NCBI GenBank assembly: GCA_033239125.1
Contig: BSWB01000005.1
Location: forward strand, 140,612,494-140,676,493
DNA length: 64,000 nucleotides
Source: Fagopyrum homotropicum
Taxonomy: Eukaryota > Streptophyta > Magnoliopsida > Caryophyllales > Polygonaceae
Reading direction: 5' to 3'
In this document: in pieces, positions 32,967-46,606 of the stretch
How the letters are laid out: the number at the start of each line of letters is the position of its first letter
Position numbering within the stretch: position 1 is the first letter of the stretch
The notes under the pieces: model-generated
What the model saw: the letters and a program-made list of their open reading frames with translations, nothing else
Told to the model about the DNA's origin: nothing
The model's database searches: none
Made by a program: the position numbers and the translations under genes

Positions 32967-35900
32967 AGAAAGAAAACGAGCAATTCTTCACTTCCAAGCG
33001 CAAAATTCAACCAGAGCCGGAGGAGGTTTCAGAAGAGGAGTTAGACGATGTCTTATCGGGAGGAGAAGAAGACGATGATCAAGAAGCTGATTCTCTATCT
33101 GGGGATTCATCTGCTGACGACGACGACGACCCGTTAGCTGATGATTTTCTCGGAGGAAGTGCTGACGATGGTAGACTCCTTTTCCTTTTTGATGGCTCTC
33201 AGTGAGAAGGATTGTATTATGTTTCTCGAGTCTGCTTAACATCCTTTCGAATTGTCCAGCTGTGCTGCTTTGTTGGAGTTCGTGATTGTAGTGTTGGTTG
33301 TGGCGTGTGTTTTGGGAAATTTGTGGTTTAGGATTTTGGTTTATATTTTGAACTCTAAAGACATATCTTGTATGGAGATGATTGAGAATACAGTTACAAT
33401 GGTGCTCTGTTTATTGAGAATAGTGGAATTTCTTTGCAGAGTCAGGTTCGGATGCAAGCTCTGATTCTGATGAATCTGATATCGAAAAGGAGTCGAGGGC
33501 TCTTGATGCAAAACGGGCTAGAGTGGAAAAAGAAGCAGAAGATGAGCTGCAGCTTAACATCAAAGAAGAAGAAGATGAGTTCAGGCTACCTACGGAGGAG
33601 GTAGATTTTGTCTAATCGTGTACGCAATTAATAACTGATGTAATGGGCTTAAGAGCAGAGTTTTACAAGTTGTCTGTGAAAATTTTAGGATATTGGAAGA
33701 GAGGCTCTTGGCCCACCCGATCTTCCTAACCTTCAGCGAAGGATAAAGGAGGGTATGTTCACTAGCCACTATAATTTTCATTGTTTGATAGGTTGCATGC
33801 TATTATAGTTCTGCCTTAGTTACACTGAGTTTGAAAATCACCATATTGGTCATAACTTTGTCTTTGTTAACTCTATTTTAGTTGTAAGAATACTGTCAAA
33901 CTTCAGCTCTTTGAGGCAAGAAGGGAGCTCAAGGAAAGATTATGTTGAACAGCTGAAGATGGATTTATGTTCATACTATGGATACAATGAGTTCTTGGTT
34001 GAAATGCTAGTGGAGGTATATGAACTTAGATTTGTATTAATCGCTTCTGTGCTGTGCATACTTTCTTTTATTGTACACCATTGCACCATTAATATTAATC
34101 GCTTCTGTGCTGTGCATACTTTGACCTATCTTAGATGCCGTGTTGCAGATGTTTCCAGTTGTCGAGCTTTTGGAAATTATTGAAGCTTTTGAGAAGCCTC
34201 GTCCAATTTGCTTAAGAACAAACACGTTAAAGGTGAAATCATGTCCTCTTTTTATATGCTTTGTTTTTCTTATTTTGATTGCTGGCCTGCTTTGGGTATT
34301 CTTCTTTTGATAATCGTTGCTTTGTTGGATTCAGACGCGTCGAAGGGATTTGGCTGATGTTCTTCTAAATAGAGGGGTTAACCTTGACCCCTTGAGCAAG
34401 TGGTCCAAGGTAAATAAATATTACAAGTTGTTCTATAAATTTTTACTTGCCTCTTTGGATTTACTCATTACTTATTTGAAATGATACTTTTTACTTGCAC
34501 AGGTGGGGTTGGTTGTTTATGATTCCCAAGTACCAATTGGTGCAACACCTGAATATATGGCTGGTCATTACATGGTAATTCCTTTTGCAATTCAGAATGT
34601 ATCTGTATATACAGTTTAAATTGTTCACGTGTTGCCGTTGACTGTTGACTAATGTAAGATTTTGTGTAGCTGCAAGGTGCAAGCTCTTTCTTGCCTGTAA
34701 TGGCTCTTGCTCCTAAGGAGAACGAAAAGATTTTAGATGTGGCGTGAGTAATCTCTTCTTTTGATTGAATCTTTTATTTTTTAACAGTAGTGTGTTTTCT
34801 TTTCTCGTGTGCTCATGAAGTATGTTGTTGTTGCAGCGCTGCCCCTGGTGGTAAAACAACATATATAGCTGCACTAATGAAGAATACCGGTAAGTCACCA
34901 TCGCATGTAATTTTGCTGGAGAATCTGTATTTTGTCCATATAGTTATTGAAGGATAAGTAGTATGTTTTATGCCGGTTCTGTTTCCTGGCATCATAAGGA
35001 TGGTTACATGGATGCTATCTTGTTATTAAGCTCAGAGAAAACAAACTCCATTTATTTCTGGATTTCTCTCTATCAAGATATGCATGTGTATGCTTTTGGT
35101 TGCTTTCCTATTTTACTATGAAATTACCAAGTTTCACTTTGTTGCTAATTTGTTCAGTTAATTTTGTCATTGTAGGATTGCTGTATGCAAATGAGATGAA
35201 GAAACAAAGGCTTCATTCGCTCACTGCAAATTTAAGCCGGTTGGGTGTGACAAATACAGTCGTCATTAACTATGATGGAAGGGAGGTTAGCATTTTTGTT
35301 TCACCTCATCTGACATATATATTTTGTAATGTTAAATTGCGGCTATATTTTTCTTTCACCTCATCTGACATATCTCCATGTATAAAAAAGCTTCCGAAAG
35401 CACTGGGGGCCAACTCTCAAGACAGGGTATTGCTCGATGCTCCTTGCAGTGGGACTGGGGTAAGATTTACAAATTTACATTCTGTATTTCTGGCTTTACT
35501 TATTGTGACTAAAATACCAGAATTTCTTTTACTTCTAGTATTTTCTCGATGTGACTTTTTTCACTGCTTTGTGCAGGTTATATCTAAAGATGAATCAGTA
35601 AAGTCTTCAAAAAGTCTCGAAGAAATACAGACTTGTGCACACTTGCAAAAGGTATATTGTCTGATTTGGACCTCGACAGTACTTAATTGATTTTGTTCCT
35701 TAAACCTTATTTCATAGATGTGTACTGTTTACTTCTCAGCAACTAATACTAGCTGCAATTGATTTGGTGGATGCTAATTCGAAATCTGGAGGCTATATTG
35801 TGTACTCTACATGCTCCATTATGGTTGCTGAGGTATAACTGTATGATGCTGGCTGTTTCTTTGTTCCATCTTGCCTGCTTTGGCTTCACACTCATGAACT

Positions 35901-37533
35901 TATTATCTTCCAGAATGAAGCAGTCATTGATTATGCCCTCAGGAAGAGGAATGTAAAAGTAGTACCTTGTGGACTCGACTTTGGGCGTCCTGGGTAAATA
36001 TGTGATTTTCACGTGTTGTCACATTTTCCAAGAGCTTCAAGTAATTTAAGGTTATTTCTGACATGATTTTATGTAACAGATTCATCCGATTCAGGGAACA
36101 CCGTTTTCACACTTCACTTGATAAAACAAGGAGGTTTTACCCTCATGTCCACAACATGGATGGATTTTTTGTTGCTAAGGTATATACTACTCCCTTAGAA
36201 TTTATTTTTCATATTTAACAAGGATATGACTGCCTTTAGATAACAATTGCAAGCTCTTGGGCTCTACATAATTGTCCAGATCTTATCTATAACCAGTTTG
36301 AAGTCCTGTACTTTGCACCGGTTAAACAAATCAGAAAAAATGTAAAATTATTATTTCTAAATAACATACAAAAATAAAAACACAAAAAATGAATAATTAT
36401 CTTAATGGAAAAATTATATAGGGGTTGCTGTACAAAAACACACATTTATATATATGAATAATTATCTTAATGGTGATTCTTTCAAATTAGCCAAAAAAAA
36501 AAGCAGTAGATATTTACTGTAAAAAATTTCCAATTAGGAAGCTATGTTGCATTGTGGCATCAAATTGGAACATGACACAACATGGAATCCTTGTTGCCCT
36601 AAATTGGTATATCTGCAATGGAATTGGACAATCTGCTACAGAGCCTGCATTGTAAATCTCAATATTAATTCTAGTATGAAGATCTAGACAACTTACATAT
36701 TCAATTTATAAATCCATAATCTTGCACTAGGTTATCCAAACAACAGAACAGGGTAAGAAATAGAGTCCCCATTGTTTGTGAACTTACTGCATTTTGCAGT
36801 TAAAGAAATTTAGCAATGCGATACCGACGAACGACCGTTCTGAGCAAGAACCGGAAAATATGGAGCAACCTATCCAAACTAACAATGATGGTGTTGAGGA
36901 GATTGTTACTCCTGAGAAGGATGAGATAAAAGCTGGGAAGAAGAGCAATGCCAAAAATAAGGGGAAAGCTGCGAAAGCAAACTTGAATGGTGCCGCTGAA
37001 GAGGTTGCTGTTACTGAGAAAGACAAGGTAAAAATTGAGAAAAAGGGCAAGGGGAAGGGCAAGAGTAAGAAGAGTAAGGGTGAAGACGAAGAAGCAAATA
37101 TAAATGAAGCCACTGAAGAGGTTGTCTCTACCGAGAAGGATGATGTGGATGAGGTGAAAATTGAGAAGAAGCGAAAGACCAAGAGTAAAGGCAAACAAGG
37201 TGGAAAGGGTGCAAAACCAATTTTGAATGGTGCTGCAGAAAGTGGAAAAGATGACATAAACAGGAAGAGGAAAAGAAGGGAATTCCCGACACGTGAGGAA
37301 ATCTCTAAAGCCAGGTAAATTTGAAAACTAGAGCTTGTCTATAATGCTTTATTGGTCGTCTTGGAGGCCAGAACACTACCCTAATTGGCTACATATCTAA
37401 ATATGAACCGGTGTACTACTTTTCCAGGGAAGAGAAGAGAAAAGCCTTGAGAGAAAACAAGAGCAAAGATACAATCAAGACAGATAAAAGTGCCAAATCC
37501 TCATCAAAAGGAAAGAAGAAAAACAAGAAGTGA
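32876..37533 (+). CDS. NOP2: NOP2/NSUN family 25S rRNA (cytosine-C5) methyltransferase
   Basis: Seventeen exons join without phase error into 719 aa: 32876-33170, 33440-33600, 33689-33752, 33882-34015, 34149-34232, 34335-34409, 34503-34574, 34670-34743, 34837-34889, 35176-35285, 35391-35459, 35577-35651, 35740-35832, 35914-35993, 36080-36179, 36800-37314 and 37428-37533. The enzyme methylates a cytosine of large-subunit rRNA in the nucleolus, using S-adenosylmethionine, and is needed for 60S assembly. Residues 1-150 are Lys- then acid-rich. The methyltransferase fold has the SAM site ILDVAAAPGGKTTYIAALMK (316-335), DAPCSGTG with Cys393 and YSTCSIMVAE with Cys447, the two cysteines of the RCMT family. 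Residues 514-719 are a Lys/Glu-rich tail with KKGKGK-type nuclear signals. The ATG at 32876 is the first of three in-frame MPAK starts made by a 36-bp repeat. The acceptor of exon 11 (AAAAAAG) is poor. Close to Arabidopsis NOP2A/OLI2 by layout. Confidence 0.94.
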
Positions 37534-40500
37534 TGGTGCCATTGTGTCTGTGATTCCAGTGCCTTATCCAGAGTAAGGTGTTGCGCCTTACCATTGTTGT
37601 TTTAATGAGATCTGAAAAAATAGGTAATGCAGATGTTGAGATTGCTTGCAATAGCACGGTGGAAGAAAAGCTCGATTATTATAATTAATGGCATATCCCA
37701 ACAAAATTTTGTTTATTATTTACATGTAAGGTATGACTAAGGTTTTACCCTTTGTTGAATGTTACTTGTAGACTTGTAGTTTATTATTTCTTGTTGCTCG
37801 TGCTGGTTTCTTATGAGTAACATCTCGGGTATGTTCAGCGCAATGACCGGCGCTTGAGGTGAAATATCTATCCGACGGTTGTCAACTGCTAGCTCTGTTG
37901 GAAAAATGCTCGACAGTCCAAATGTACTTATTGATATGCTAAATTTAGTAACACTTAAAAATAGAAAGTGTTTTCTTTTATGACATATTGCAGTGTGAAA
38001 TCATAATGTGTCTCTAACTCGTATGTAGAACATTAGATTCATCTGTTTTAGTTGTCTTAGGATTTTCCTAGTTATATAAAAACTTTGAATGACTGAATTT
38101 CCGATGGGCTAATGATTTGTCAATATTTTTGAAAGAAGCCATTGGACATGTCATTCGAACATGTCAATATATCAGTTTTAATTTTAAAAGCCACCTTTTT
38201 GATTTCATGGTTTAAAAACGGCATAATAACTTCTTGATTTTCTGTATCCCTATACCTCATTTTGGACAAACCCTAATTGTTTGGTTAACTCGTTGTAGTT
38301 GATTGACAATTCTTTGAATCACGACTTAAAACCGTCTAGAAATTCATTACTTATATTGCTTCTTTTGATTATGTCGTTATTTTTCATAATATAGATCACA
38401 ATATTTGGGTTCCTTCTTCACGTTGTAATATCTGGAAATTTTATTTTCAATAAATTCCGAGTCAAGTCGGACTTTGACTGGTTTGAACTTCTTCCATTTT
38501 ACTTTGAAGCCATGAGTGGTACTTCCATTGCCTATATTTTTTATAACCCATCTTCTTATCATTTTATGTGATACTTAGTCTATACTTGTATCTTATGTAA
38601 TTGTCACACAAGTATAAGTGCCTTATTTTTGCTCGTTACATCCAATATTTTTTTTGCTGAAAATCAAACATTCCCTTTTCTAAGAACCCTACTTATTTTC
38701 GCATTTGTGATTGGATTATAGCTCCTCATGGTAATAATCTATAATTTTTGGATTTTAGAATCAACCTTTTGGACTTGCTTGACATTACCAAATTTCTTTT
38801 AACTCCATATTTTCAGTTTTATTTTGACTTCTGAGTAGACCAATTTTAATCGGGTTGGGCCATGGAAGAGTGTACTGGGTTGGCCCATCAAAATCAGGAT
38901 CCAAGGATTTAGAGCTAACTTAGTATTTAATTTCAGAAAATCATAAATAATGATGAAAATGCTTTTTATAAAATTTGGATCCATCATTATAAATTTTATT
39001 TCAGAAAATCATAAATATAGAGTAATTCAACAATATATAACTAACTTTTATTAGCTCATCTCTACAAAAAGTACCTTATTGGGTGAGTTGGTTAAGTAGG
39101 TACATAACGTATTTTTGTGTACATAGTAGATATATTTTGTAATGTTTAGACAAAGTAGGCACTTAGAATTAAGTAGAAAAAGATTTAATTGAAAATAATG
39201 ACATTTATTTACCTAATTTGAAGATATTCTCTCTCCCATAAAAACTTAAATTGTTTTCCTAATAAATATTGTAGCGGATTTGCTGACATTTTATTATAGG
39301 AAATAGTTTTTTAAATTTTCCTAGAATCTCTCCTAATTGATTTGCTGTCAATAACGAACTAATATGGTGTATTATCTGAACCTCTCCATTGTTAAGCGAG
39401 ATATCTATCAGAGCTCTTATTTACAATCAACAATGGAGGATTGTAGATGAAAGTCGGTGCTACATAAGACGAATAAAACGCAATAAACTTTGTGTATCGT
39501 CCGTCTTCAACTTTGATTTCATTTAGGTGAAGGTTTCTGTTTGTTTTCCATTGCTCAACGTAAAAGAACTCGGATTTTCAGCTTGAGAGCATCAATGGAG
39601 GGTTGTCGATGAAGATATGTTCTACATAACTCAACAAAATTATGTAGTAAATGTGTATTCCTTGTGGATCCGTTATGAATACATATTTTTGTGACTTTTT
39701 ATATAATTGTTACAATTATGTAGTAAACGTGGATAACATACCTCGGAGTGTAGAATAGGTATGCCCAATGCATTTTATGTAGTTGATATTCGTGTTATAT
39801 GTATTAACATTGTGTAATTGAAATTGTGTATTAAAATTGTGTATTAATATTGTGTATCATCAAAATAATACACAAAGTTCAATTAACAAAATTTAATTGA
39901 ATATTAACAGGAGAGAATAGTCAATTTCCTTCCTTTTTTTAATGATTATCCAAATTATTTGTCTTTATTTTTAATTGGTGAAATTAGGGTGCCTAATTTG
40001 TATCTAAGATACAAAAAGTACCTTATTTCACCAATCTTCACACAAAAAAAATATAACTTTATCACACGAATTTAAACATTGCATTATGATTTTATCTTAA
40101 AATAAATTAACAAAATGAGCAAGACCCAACAAAATCATAAATATAGGGTATTTTTCAAAAATTTGGGACACCTAAAAACAATGAAATAAACTTAGATTTC
40201 CCCCCATTTTATTCATAAATCTATAAGAAAAATCTCCTGAATCCACATATAATTTCCTCGCATTTAATGCATATATCCTTTATAATAAAATATCTAGCTT
40301 ATATATTGAACAAAAGCATTCAAGTTATAAATATGATGGATATATGTAAGCTTGAACAGTCACAAATTACTAAAATGACTTGAGATTTAATTGTCGGGAG
40401 GAAAACGTCGGTGGAGATCGAGTGTACACATATTAATACCATTTAATTCCGAATATGATTGACATGTAACATGTTGTTTATCGACACGAAATACACTATT

Positions 40501-40754
40501 TTTATTCTTTTTTCTAAATATTGATTTATGTTGTCTTGCAAGCACCGACTATCAAGAGGAGAGCCAGTCATTTTCACCTTTTATTTCCACAAATAAATAA
40601 AGATATTATATTTTTGACAATATTAGTGATTTAAATGATGCAAAAATAGTTTTTATTTGTTAATATTACACTTTCACTTTTGCCTTTTCTTCATTTGACT
40701 AATTTGCTTGCCCACAACCACAAGACAAACTTTCATTTGGTGAGCCTCGTGCGG

Positions 40755-40788
<34 letters not shown>

Positions 40789-43016
40789 CTAGTATTTATT
40801 AAAAAAAAAAAATTTAGTATGATAAAGATTAAAATAACATTTTGTAATATTTAGGAAAACTATAACTAAAAGGATTTGAAAATATATAATTTTAAATATT
40901 GTAAAAAAAAATCAATTTCCATCTTATTGATATGATAGAAATTGATATTCGTATCACTTGAACATGCTATTCATATCACTTATTCGACTACGCAATGTGA
41001 AGCCGTAGTAAACGTTTTTCACTTTTCTTTTCTTTTTTAATTTTATTTGGACGCCGGCGTATGACGCCCAAAACCCTATTTTTCCAGCGAGATTTTCTCC
41101 ACGCTATATTTTGAAAATACTGGCGTTTAAAAACGATTTAAGTTTTGAGTTCAGGCGTCAGGAGCCGGCATTCAAATAAATATATTTTTTTTATAAAAAC
41201 AAGCGCTTTCGTCAAATTGAGCGCTTTCGCCAAGTGATGACGTTCAATGAGCGCCATCTTTTATTTATTTCAAACGTTTACACTTACGCATGTTAGACGC
41301 GTTACCTATAATTTGACTTAAGGCTTCGCGTCCGGAATGCGTAGGCGTAAATGTGTTACGTTTAGTATGAAACATGTGATACGAATAGCAATCTCGTATG
41401 ATATGAGTATATAGAATGACCATTTAGAATATAAATATAACTTTCATTAATTTTTTGTAATATTTTCTTCTTCTTTCTTGTGTTAAATGAGTAGTGCTTT
41501 ATTGAAGTTTTGCGACCAAAATATTGCCAAAGGAAGTGTGATCAAGACATGTTTCAAGCAAAACAAGGAGCTTCCAATCCAAATCGAACCGAACCGAACC
41601 GAATGACATTGTATGATAACCAAAGGGGTTATAGCCTTAAGAGGAAGTGTGATTAAGTTTATATAACGTGGACACGTTAATTAACCTAACATATATGTGT
41701 ATAAAGCAAAGTTGAAATGGACTTATATAGTTGAAAAAACCATAAAATTGTTTAAACATAATTAGTTAGAGCCTTAGAGGGAGCTTTTAGGGTTCTAGCT
41801 AGATTACTATACTTTCACTTTCACATGCAACCATGCAAGAGTACTCTAGTCAAACAAAATTATATGTTTGACTATATGTTACCCAAAAATAAATTATTTT
41901 ACAATATAACAAAAAAGTACAACCCAACCTACTATATGTAGGGTTTATCTACCTACTATATAGTATATATTGTTAAATCTTCAACTATTGATATATCATT
42001 ATTGCTATTATTTCATAATAATATATTTTATCTAAAAGACATGCATGTATGAACTTTAGAGTTTGTCATTCAAGAATGTCATTTGGTAAAAATTGTTTGT
42101 CATTCAAGAATTTCATTTGGTAAAAATTGATTCTATAATTTAGATGCAAACTATTTTTAAAATAATTAATAAGTTCTTTTTTTTTTATTTTCGTTAGGTT
42201 TGTCTTCTCCTTACATTTTTATAACTTTTATTAAATTGAAGTTGAAAGTAAGAGGTTTAATTAGAGGTACATTCACTAAGCATATTTATACCATGTGTCT
42301 AGTATACTAGAGATAAATCTAAAAAAAGTTTACTTAACTAATTTGACTTTTTTTATAAGTTGAGATGCGTAAAAAGTTTCACATCATCAATATGATACTG
42401 TGTGAGCCTAAAAATAACGTAGGACTCACTGAACGTGTGTCCCACGTCGTTTGGTTATGAAATGAATAAAAAAAAAAACATTATATTGTTTTCCATGGTG
42501 TACAAATTAGCATATAAGAGTTACCTTAAAATTTCAATCTTCGAGTGCCGTGAAAAAAAGGTTTAACCGTACAAACTGCGAAGATACTTATCAAGTATCA
42601 CACAAAAAAATATAAATAAAATTTCAATTTCCAAACAATTAAAATAAATAGAAATATAAATTCGAAGCCAGAAGCAAGAATAGGCAACCCGGCTAAGAGC
42701 CGAGTTTGGCGCCAAATGAAGCCGATAGAAATTGCGCCAGCTGCACGTGGGGTCCCCTGGAGAAAACACGTCAGTGGCCACCTCTCACTCTGTCTCTCCC
42801 CACTCAAACGGACCCCTCTGCCCCTCTCCATCTACGTAGTAAATAGTAATCACCCAAATTTACCTTTTTCTTTTTTTACTTTTCTATCAAGTTTACTTAC
42901 TTATCTCTGTTATAAATGCTGTTTATTATTTTTTATTGTTTATAATTTACACATAAAATAGTATATATTTTTTCAAAATTTTAAAATTGATAACCATTAT
43001 ATTATCATATTTTTAC
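37534..43016. other. Long AT-rich intergenic stretch without gene
   Basis: About 5.5 kb with no supportable gene. It holds the NOP2 3' flank, a 60-bp imperfect palindrome (39975-40034), a T-run (about 40761-40789), GC-richer words around 40985-41350 with short ACGCC/GGCGT inversions, a short CGAAC-CGAAC repeat (41590-41607) and a G-box-like CACGTG near 42745. No element boundaries were proven. Confidence 0.4.
39975..40034. repeat. 60-bp imperfect palindrome
   Basis: TTGGTGAAATTAGGGTGCCT...AGTACCTTATTTCACCAA folds back on itself with its centre at TATCTAAGATA. The block TACAAAAAGTACCTTATT in its right arm also occurs as a direct copy near 39065. It may be the end of a decayed element. Confidence 0.6.
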
Positions 43017-43024
43017 ATTGTAAT

Positions 43025-43447
43025 TAGGGTTGTAATATGAGACAAGCTACTCGGGCTCTACTCGAGCTCGTTCATTTTCTAAACGAGTCAAGCTTGAGCA
43101 CATTTTAAAGCTCGTACATATTTTAGGCTCGGTTCGGGCTCGTCTCGTTTATAAACGAGCCGAGCTTGAGCATGTCAGTGCTCGGCTAGTTCGGGTAAAG
43201 CTCGGCTCGTTTAGCTAAAATAACACTATATGAGCATTATTTTAACCGAGCTACTCGGGCTCGGCTCGTCAAAAGCTCGACTCGTTTAGCTAAAATAACA
43301 CTATACGAGCATTATTTTAACCGAGCTACTCGGGCTCAGCTCGTTCACTTTCTAAATGAGCTAAGCTTAGCACATTTTAAAGCTCGTATAAACGAGCCGA
43401 ACTTGAGCATGCCGATGCTCGCCTCGTTCCGCTCGTGTTACACCCTA
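43025..43447. mobile_element. hAT-type MITE
   Basis: Its ends are TAGGGTTGTAATATGAG and the inverted CTCGTGTTACACCCTA. An 8-bp duplication, ATTGTAAT, lies at 43017-43024 and 43448-43455. The interior is built of repeats of (G)CTCGGCTCGTTTAGCTAAAA with a tandem pair of about 65 bp at 43190-43330. It lies about 320 bp upstream of the lipase TATA box. Confidence 0.85.
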
Positions 43448-43766
43448 ATTGTAATGGACGTGAAAATAATATTAATGTTGATGTATCTTCTAATTTTAGT
43501 AAATATCTAATGTTTTATCCAAAAAAGGAAATGTAAACCGAAAATGTTGCAGTTCAAACTCACATCAGTAAACTTGACATCAGTAGAATTATGCCAAAAA
43601 AGCATTGAAAGCCACCGCAATTACCAACTGTAAAAAGAAATGTAACCGTAGAAGATGAAATTTTATTACTTCTTTATAGCTGTGTTTTACCGTAGTACCC
43701 TGAAAATACGGCGATTAGTTTATCTTTATTTTTAACAATAAAAAGCCAGCCCCCCTCAAATTCGCA

Positions 43767-43773
43767 TATATAA
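43767..43773 (+). promoter_or_regulatory. TATA box of the patatin-like gene
   Basis: TATATAA stands 89 bp before the start codon, followed by a CT-rich leader (43778-43830), the usual layout of a strong plant promoter. Confidence 0.65.
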
Positions 43774-43855
43774 GCACTTCTTCATCTTCTTCTTCCTCTC
43801 CACATTAACTCGTTTCCTTCCTCTCCATTGACTGTTTTTCAATTGCATTGCTCTA

Positions 43856-45209
43856 ATGGAGCTTAGCAAAGTAACTCTCGAAATCTTCACAAAGCTGGAG
43901 CAACAATGGTTGTACAACAACTACGATTCACCGCCGAACGTCGAAAGAAAAGCAAGGATTCTCTCAATCGACGGTGGCGGAACCTCCCCCAACGTCTCCG
44001 GCGCCGCGTTAATCGCTCTTGAAGACCAGATCCAGTCCAAGACCGGCGATCCTCATTCTCGAATCTCCGATTTCTTCGACATTGTTGTCGGAACAGGAAT
44101 CGGAGCTTTCTTCGCCGCGATGATCGTCGCCGACGACTCCTCCGGACGTCCTCTATACTCCGCTAGAGAAGCTGTTTCCTTCCTCCGTCGTCACCAGCCG
44201 GAGATGTTCTCCAACTCTGGGCGGAAAATGTTCTTCCGCCGGAAAAGTTTGTTCTCCGGCAAAAGCCTGGAGAGAGTTCTAAAGGTTGCTCTCAGGCGAG
44301 AGAGTGACGGGAAGGTGTTGACTCTAAAGGACACGTGTAAGCCTCTCCTTGTTCCGTGCTTTGATCTAAACACATCTGCACCTTTCGTTTTCTCACGCGC
44401 TGGAGCCTCTGAATCACCAAGCTTTAACTTCGAGCTTTGGCAAGTGTGCCGCGCCACGTCAGCAACACCGTCTATGTTCAAGCCGTTTGAGTTAACGTCC
44501 GTTGATGGGAAGACGGCGTGTCTTGCGGTTGATGGTGGCTTGGTCATGAACAACCCAACGGCCGCTGCTGTTACCCATGTACTTCATAACAAGGTTGATT
44601 TTCCGTCAGTTAACGGCGTGGAAGATCTCCTTGTCTTGTCATTAGGTAACGGAGCGTTGACTGCCCCGTCTAGAAGGAGCAACGCCGTTGGCCGGAACGG
44701 AGGGTGCTCGACGGCTGCTGTAGTTGACATAGTCCTCGACGGTGTTTCTGAGACCGTTGATCAGTTGGTCGGTAACGCCTTCTGCTGGAACCGTGCTGAT
44801 TACGTGCGAATTCAGGTAAAAATCATTAATTACCCAAATAATCCATAAATTACAAATCATACAAAACTACCCTTATTTGGGTTGTCTTCAAAGGACAGAC
44901 ATTAATAATGCTAAATTAGGTTAATCCTAATGAATGACGTATAATAATTATACGTTATTCACGAACGACGTCGTTTTAAAGATTTCATTGGGGATTTTGC
45001 AGGCCAACGGATTGGAGGGGACAACAGAAGAGGAAGTGATGAAGGAAAAGGGAGTAGAAACGTTGCCGTTTGGCGGCAAACGGTTGTTAACGGAAAGTAA
45101 CGGCCAGAGAATCGAGAGCTTCGTGCAACGGCTTGTTGCAACAAGGAAGAGTAGCTTGCCGACGAGCCCATGCAAGGCAACCGTCAGTCCGTTAGTTGAC
45201 GGCCGTTGA
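43856..45209 (+). CDS. Group III patatin-related phospholipase A (pPLAIII)
   Basis: Two exons, 43856-44815 and 45003-45209, encode 388 aa with one phase-0 intron. Patatin-related enzymes cleave acyl groups from membrane lipids with a Ser-Asp pair. The oxyanion loop is DGGG (39-42) followed by TSP, not the usual DGGGxRG. The nucleophile motif is GTGIG (79-83), with Gly in place of the catalytic Ser. The DGG motif (226-228, AVDGGLVMNNP) is intact. Both changes are known marks of group III (Arabidopsis pPLAIII/PLP6-9), which affect cell expansion and lipid content. A Ser/Lys-rich tail ends the protein. The frame is undamaged. It could correspond to any of the four group members; the sequence alone does not say which. 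Confidence 0.92.
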
Positions 45210-46606
45210 ATTTCTTAATTATATTTTTTTTTTTGCATTTTTGGATTTTGCTGTTGTATGTATACTTGAGGTCTGAGGGTGTTGAGGTAAAGAGCTATGA
45301 AGTTACCCTGCCTTCAGGTTGATTTGCAGTGTGTATGTTGAGGCTTAGATGTTATAAGATATAAATAAAACATGCATGAACTAGTTTAGCAACTTACAGT
45401 AAGTAGATGAGGATGTATGATTTTATAAGTTGTGTATTCATAAAATCATACATTATTTATACAAGTTCGATTTCTCTCAAACGGACCCGTCTCGTTTACT
45501 TAAAAATATAAACGGTTTCGTATGGAAAATGAATGGTGTAGCTTCAATTGTGGTCATGTATGTATATTCTTTACTTAGGTAATTTAATTTGTATTTAGTT
45601 TAAATCTTAATATTCATATGTACAATTATGAGTAAAATAGGAGTGATGTGACCGAGGGTCCATTTGGCCCCGCCAAATACTAGAGTTTCAAGATTCACTC
45701 GAAAGTGTCAATACACGAGATTTCATAGTGCAAAATGTAGTAACGTATTATTATGCTTCCAAAACCGGAAAACGGTTCACATTTTTATAAAAGTATAAGG
45801 AAACATGATTAAATTTACTTCTTCAATTTATGTCATAAAACTAACAGTAATTTAAGATATACATAATAATCAATTATTAATTATATAAATTTATATAAAA
45901 AATAATTTTAGATCAAATTAATACAATATTAAATAATTAAATAATTATTAATTTTACAAAATTTTCTTTAATAACAAAATTTTATTTTAATTACATTATG
46001 ATTTTAAAAAATAATTTTGATATTTTAACTAATTTATTAGTTTTTATTATTTTGATATAACTCTAATAAATTTAATTTTTCTAAAATATTATAATAAATA
46101 TGTTTGCTACAACTAATTCTAATAATTATTTAATCCATAAATTTATTTATATTAATTTTTTTTAATTTTTCAATAAAAAATATTTTTATAAAAAAATTGT
46201 GTGTTGGACACGCCACATGTTAAACTAGTTTATATAAAACTGAAAATGGTTCACATTTTTTCTACTTCATATTGTAAAGTGTTTTTTGTATATAAATATT
46301 AATGAAAAATATGTACTTAAAACACAAAATTATAATATCGATTTGGTTCAATTGTGGAGTAAAAAAGATTTGAGTTAACAAATACTAGAATAAAGTATTT
46401 TAATTACTATAAAAGTTTTAAATTTTATAACATTATTTTAAAATTTAGGTATCATTAGTTTGAACATTGTCTTATGTTAGTTTAAACATGTACAAATAAA
46501 CAATTACATAAAAAAAAAACTAATAATTTAACAAAAAATACATGAACTAACTAAAAAAAAATATCAAGACTTGATTGTATAAAAACATTCGAACTAAAAT
46601 TTTATA
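45210..46606. other. AT-rich stretch with one Helitron-like 3' end
   Basis: No gene. A possible Helitron terminus, GTGTGTTGGACACGCC followed by ACATGTTAAACTAG and T, ends at 46228; its 5' partner was not found. Confidence 0.45.

Noticed and set aside
36784..37257. 157-aa minus-strand ORF
   Set aside because: Antisense shadow of the Lys/Glu-rich last large exon of NOP2; its Phe/Ser/Leu-rich composition follows from the sense codons.
44191..44553. 120-aa minus-strand ORF
   Set aside because: Antisense to the patatin-like coding exon; no family features.
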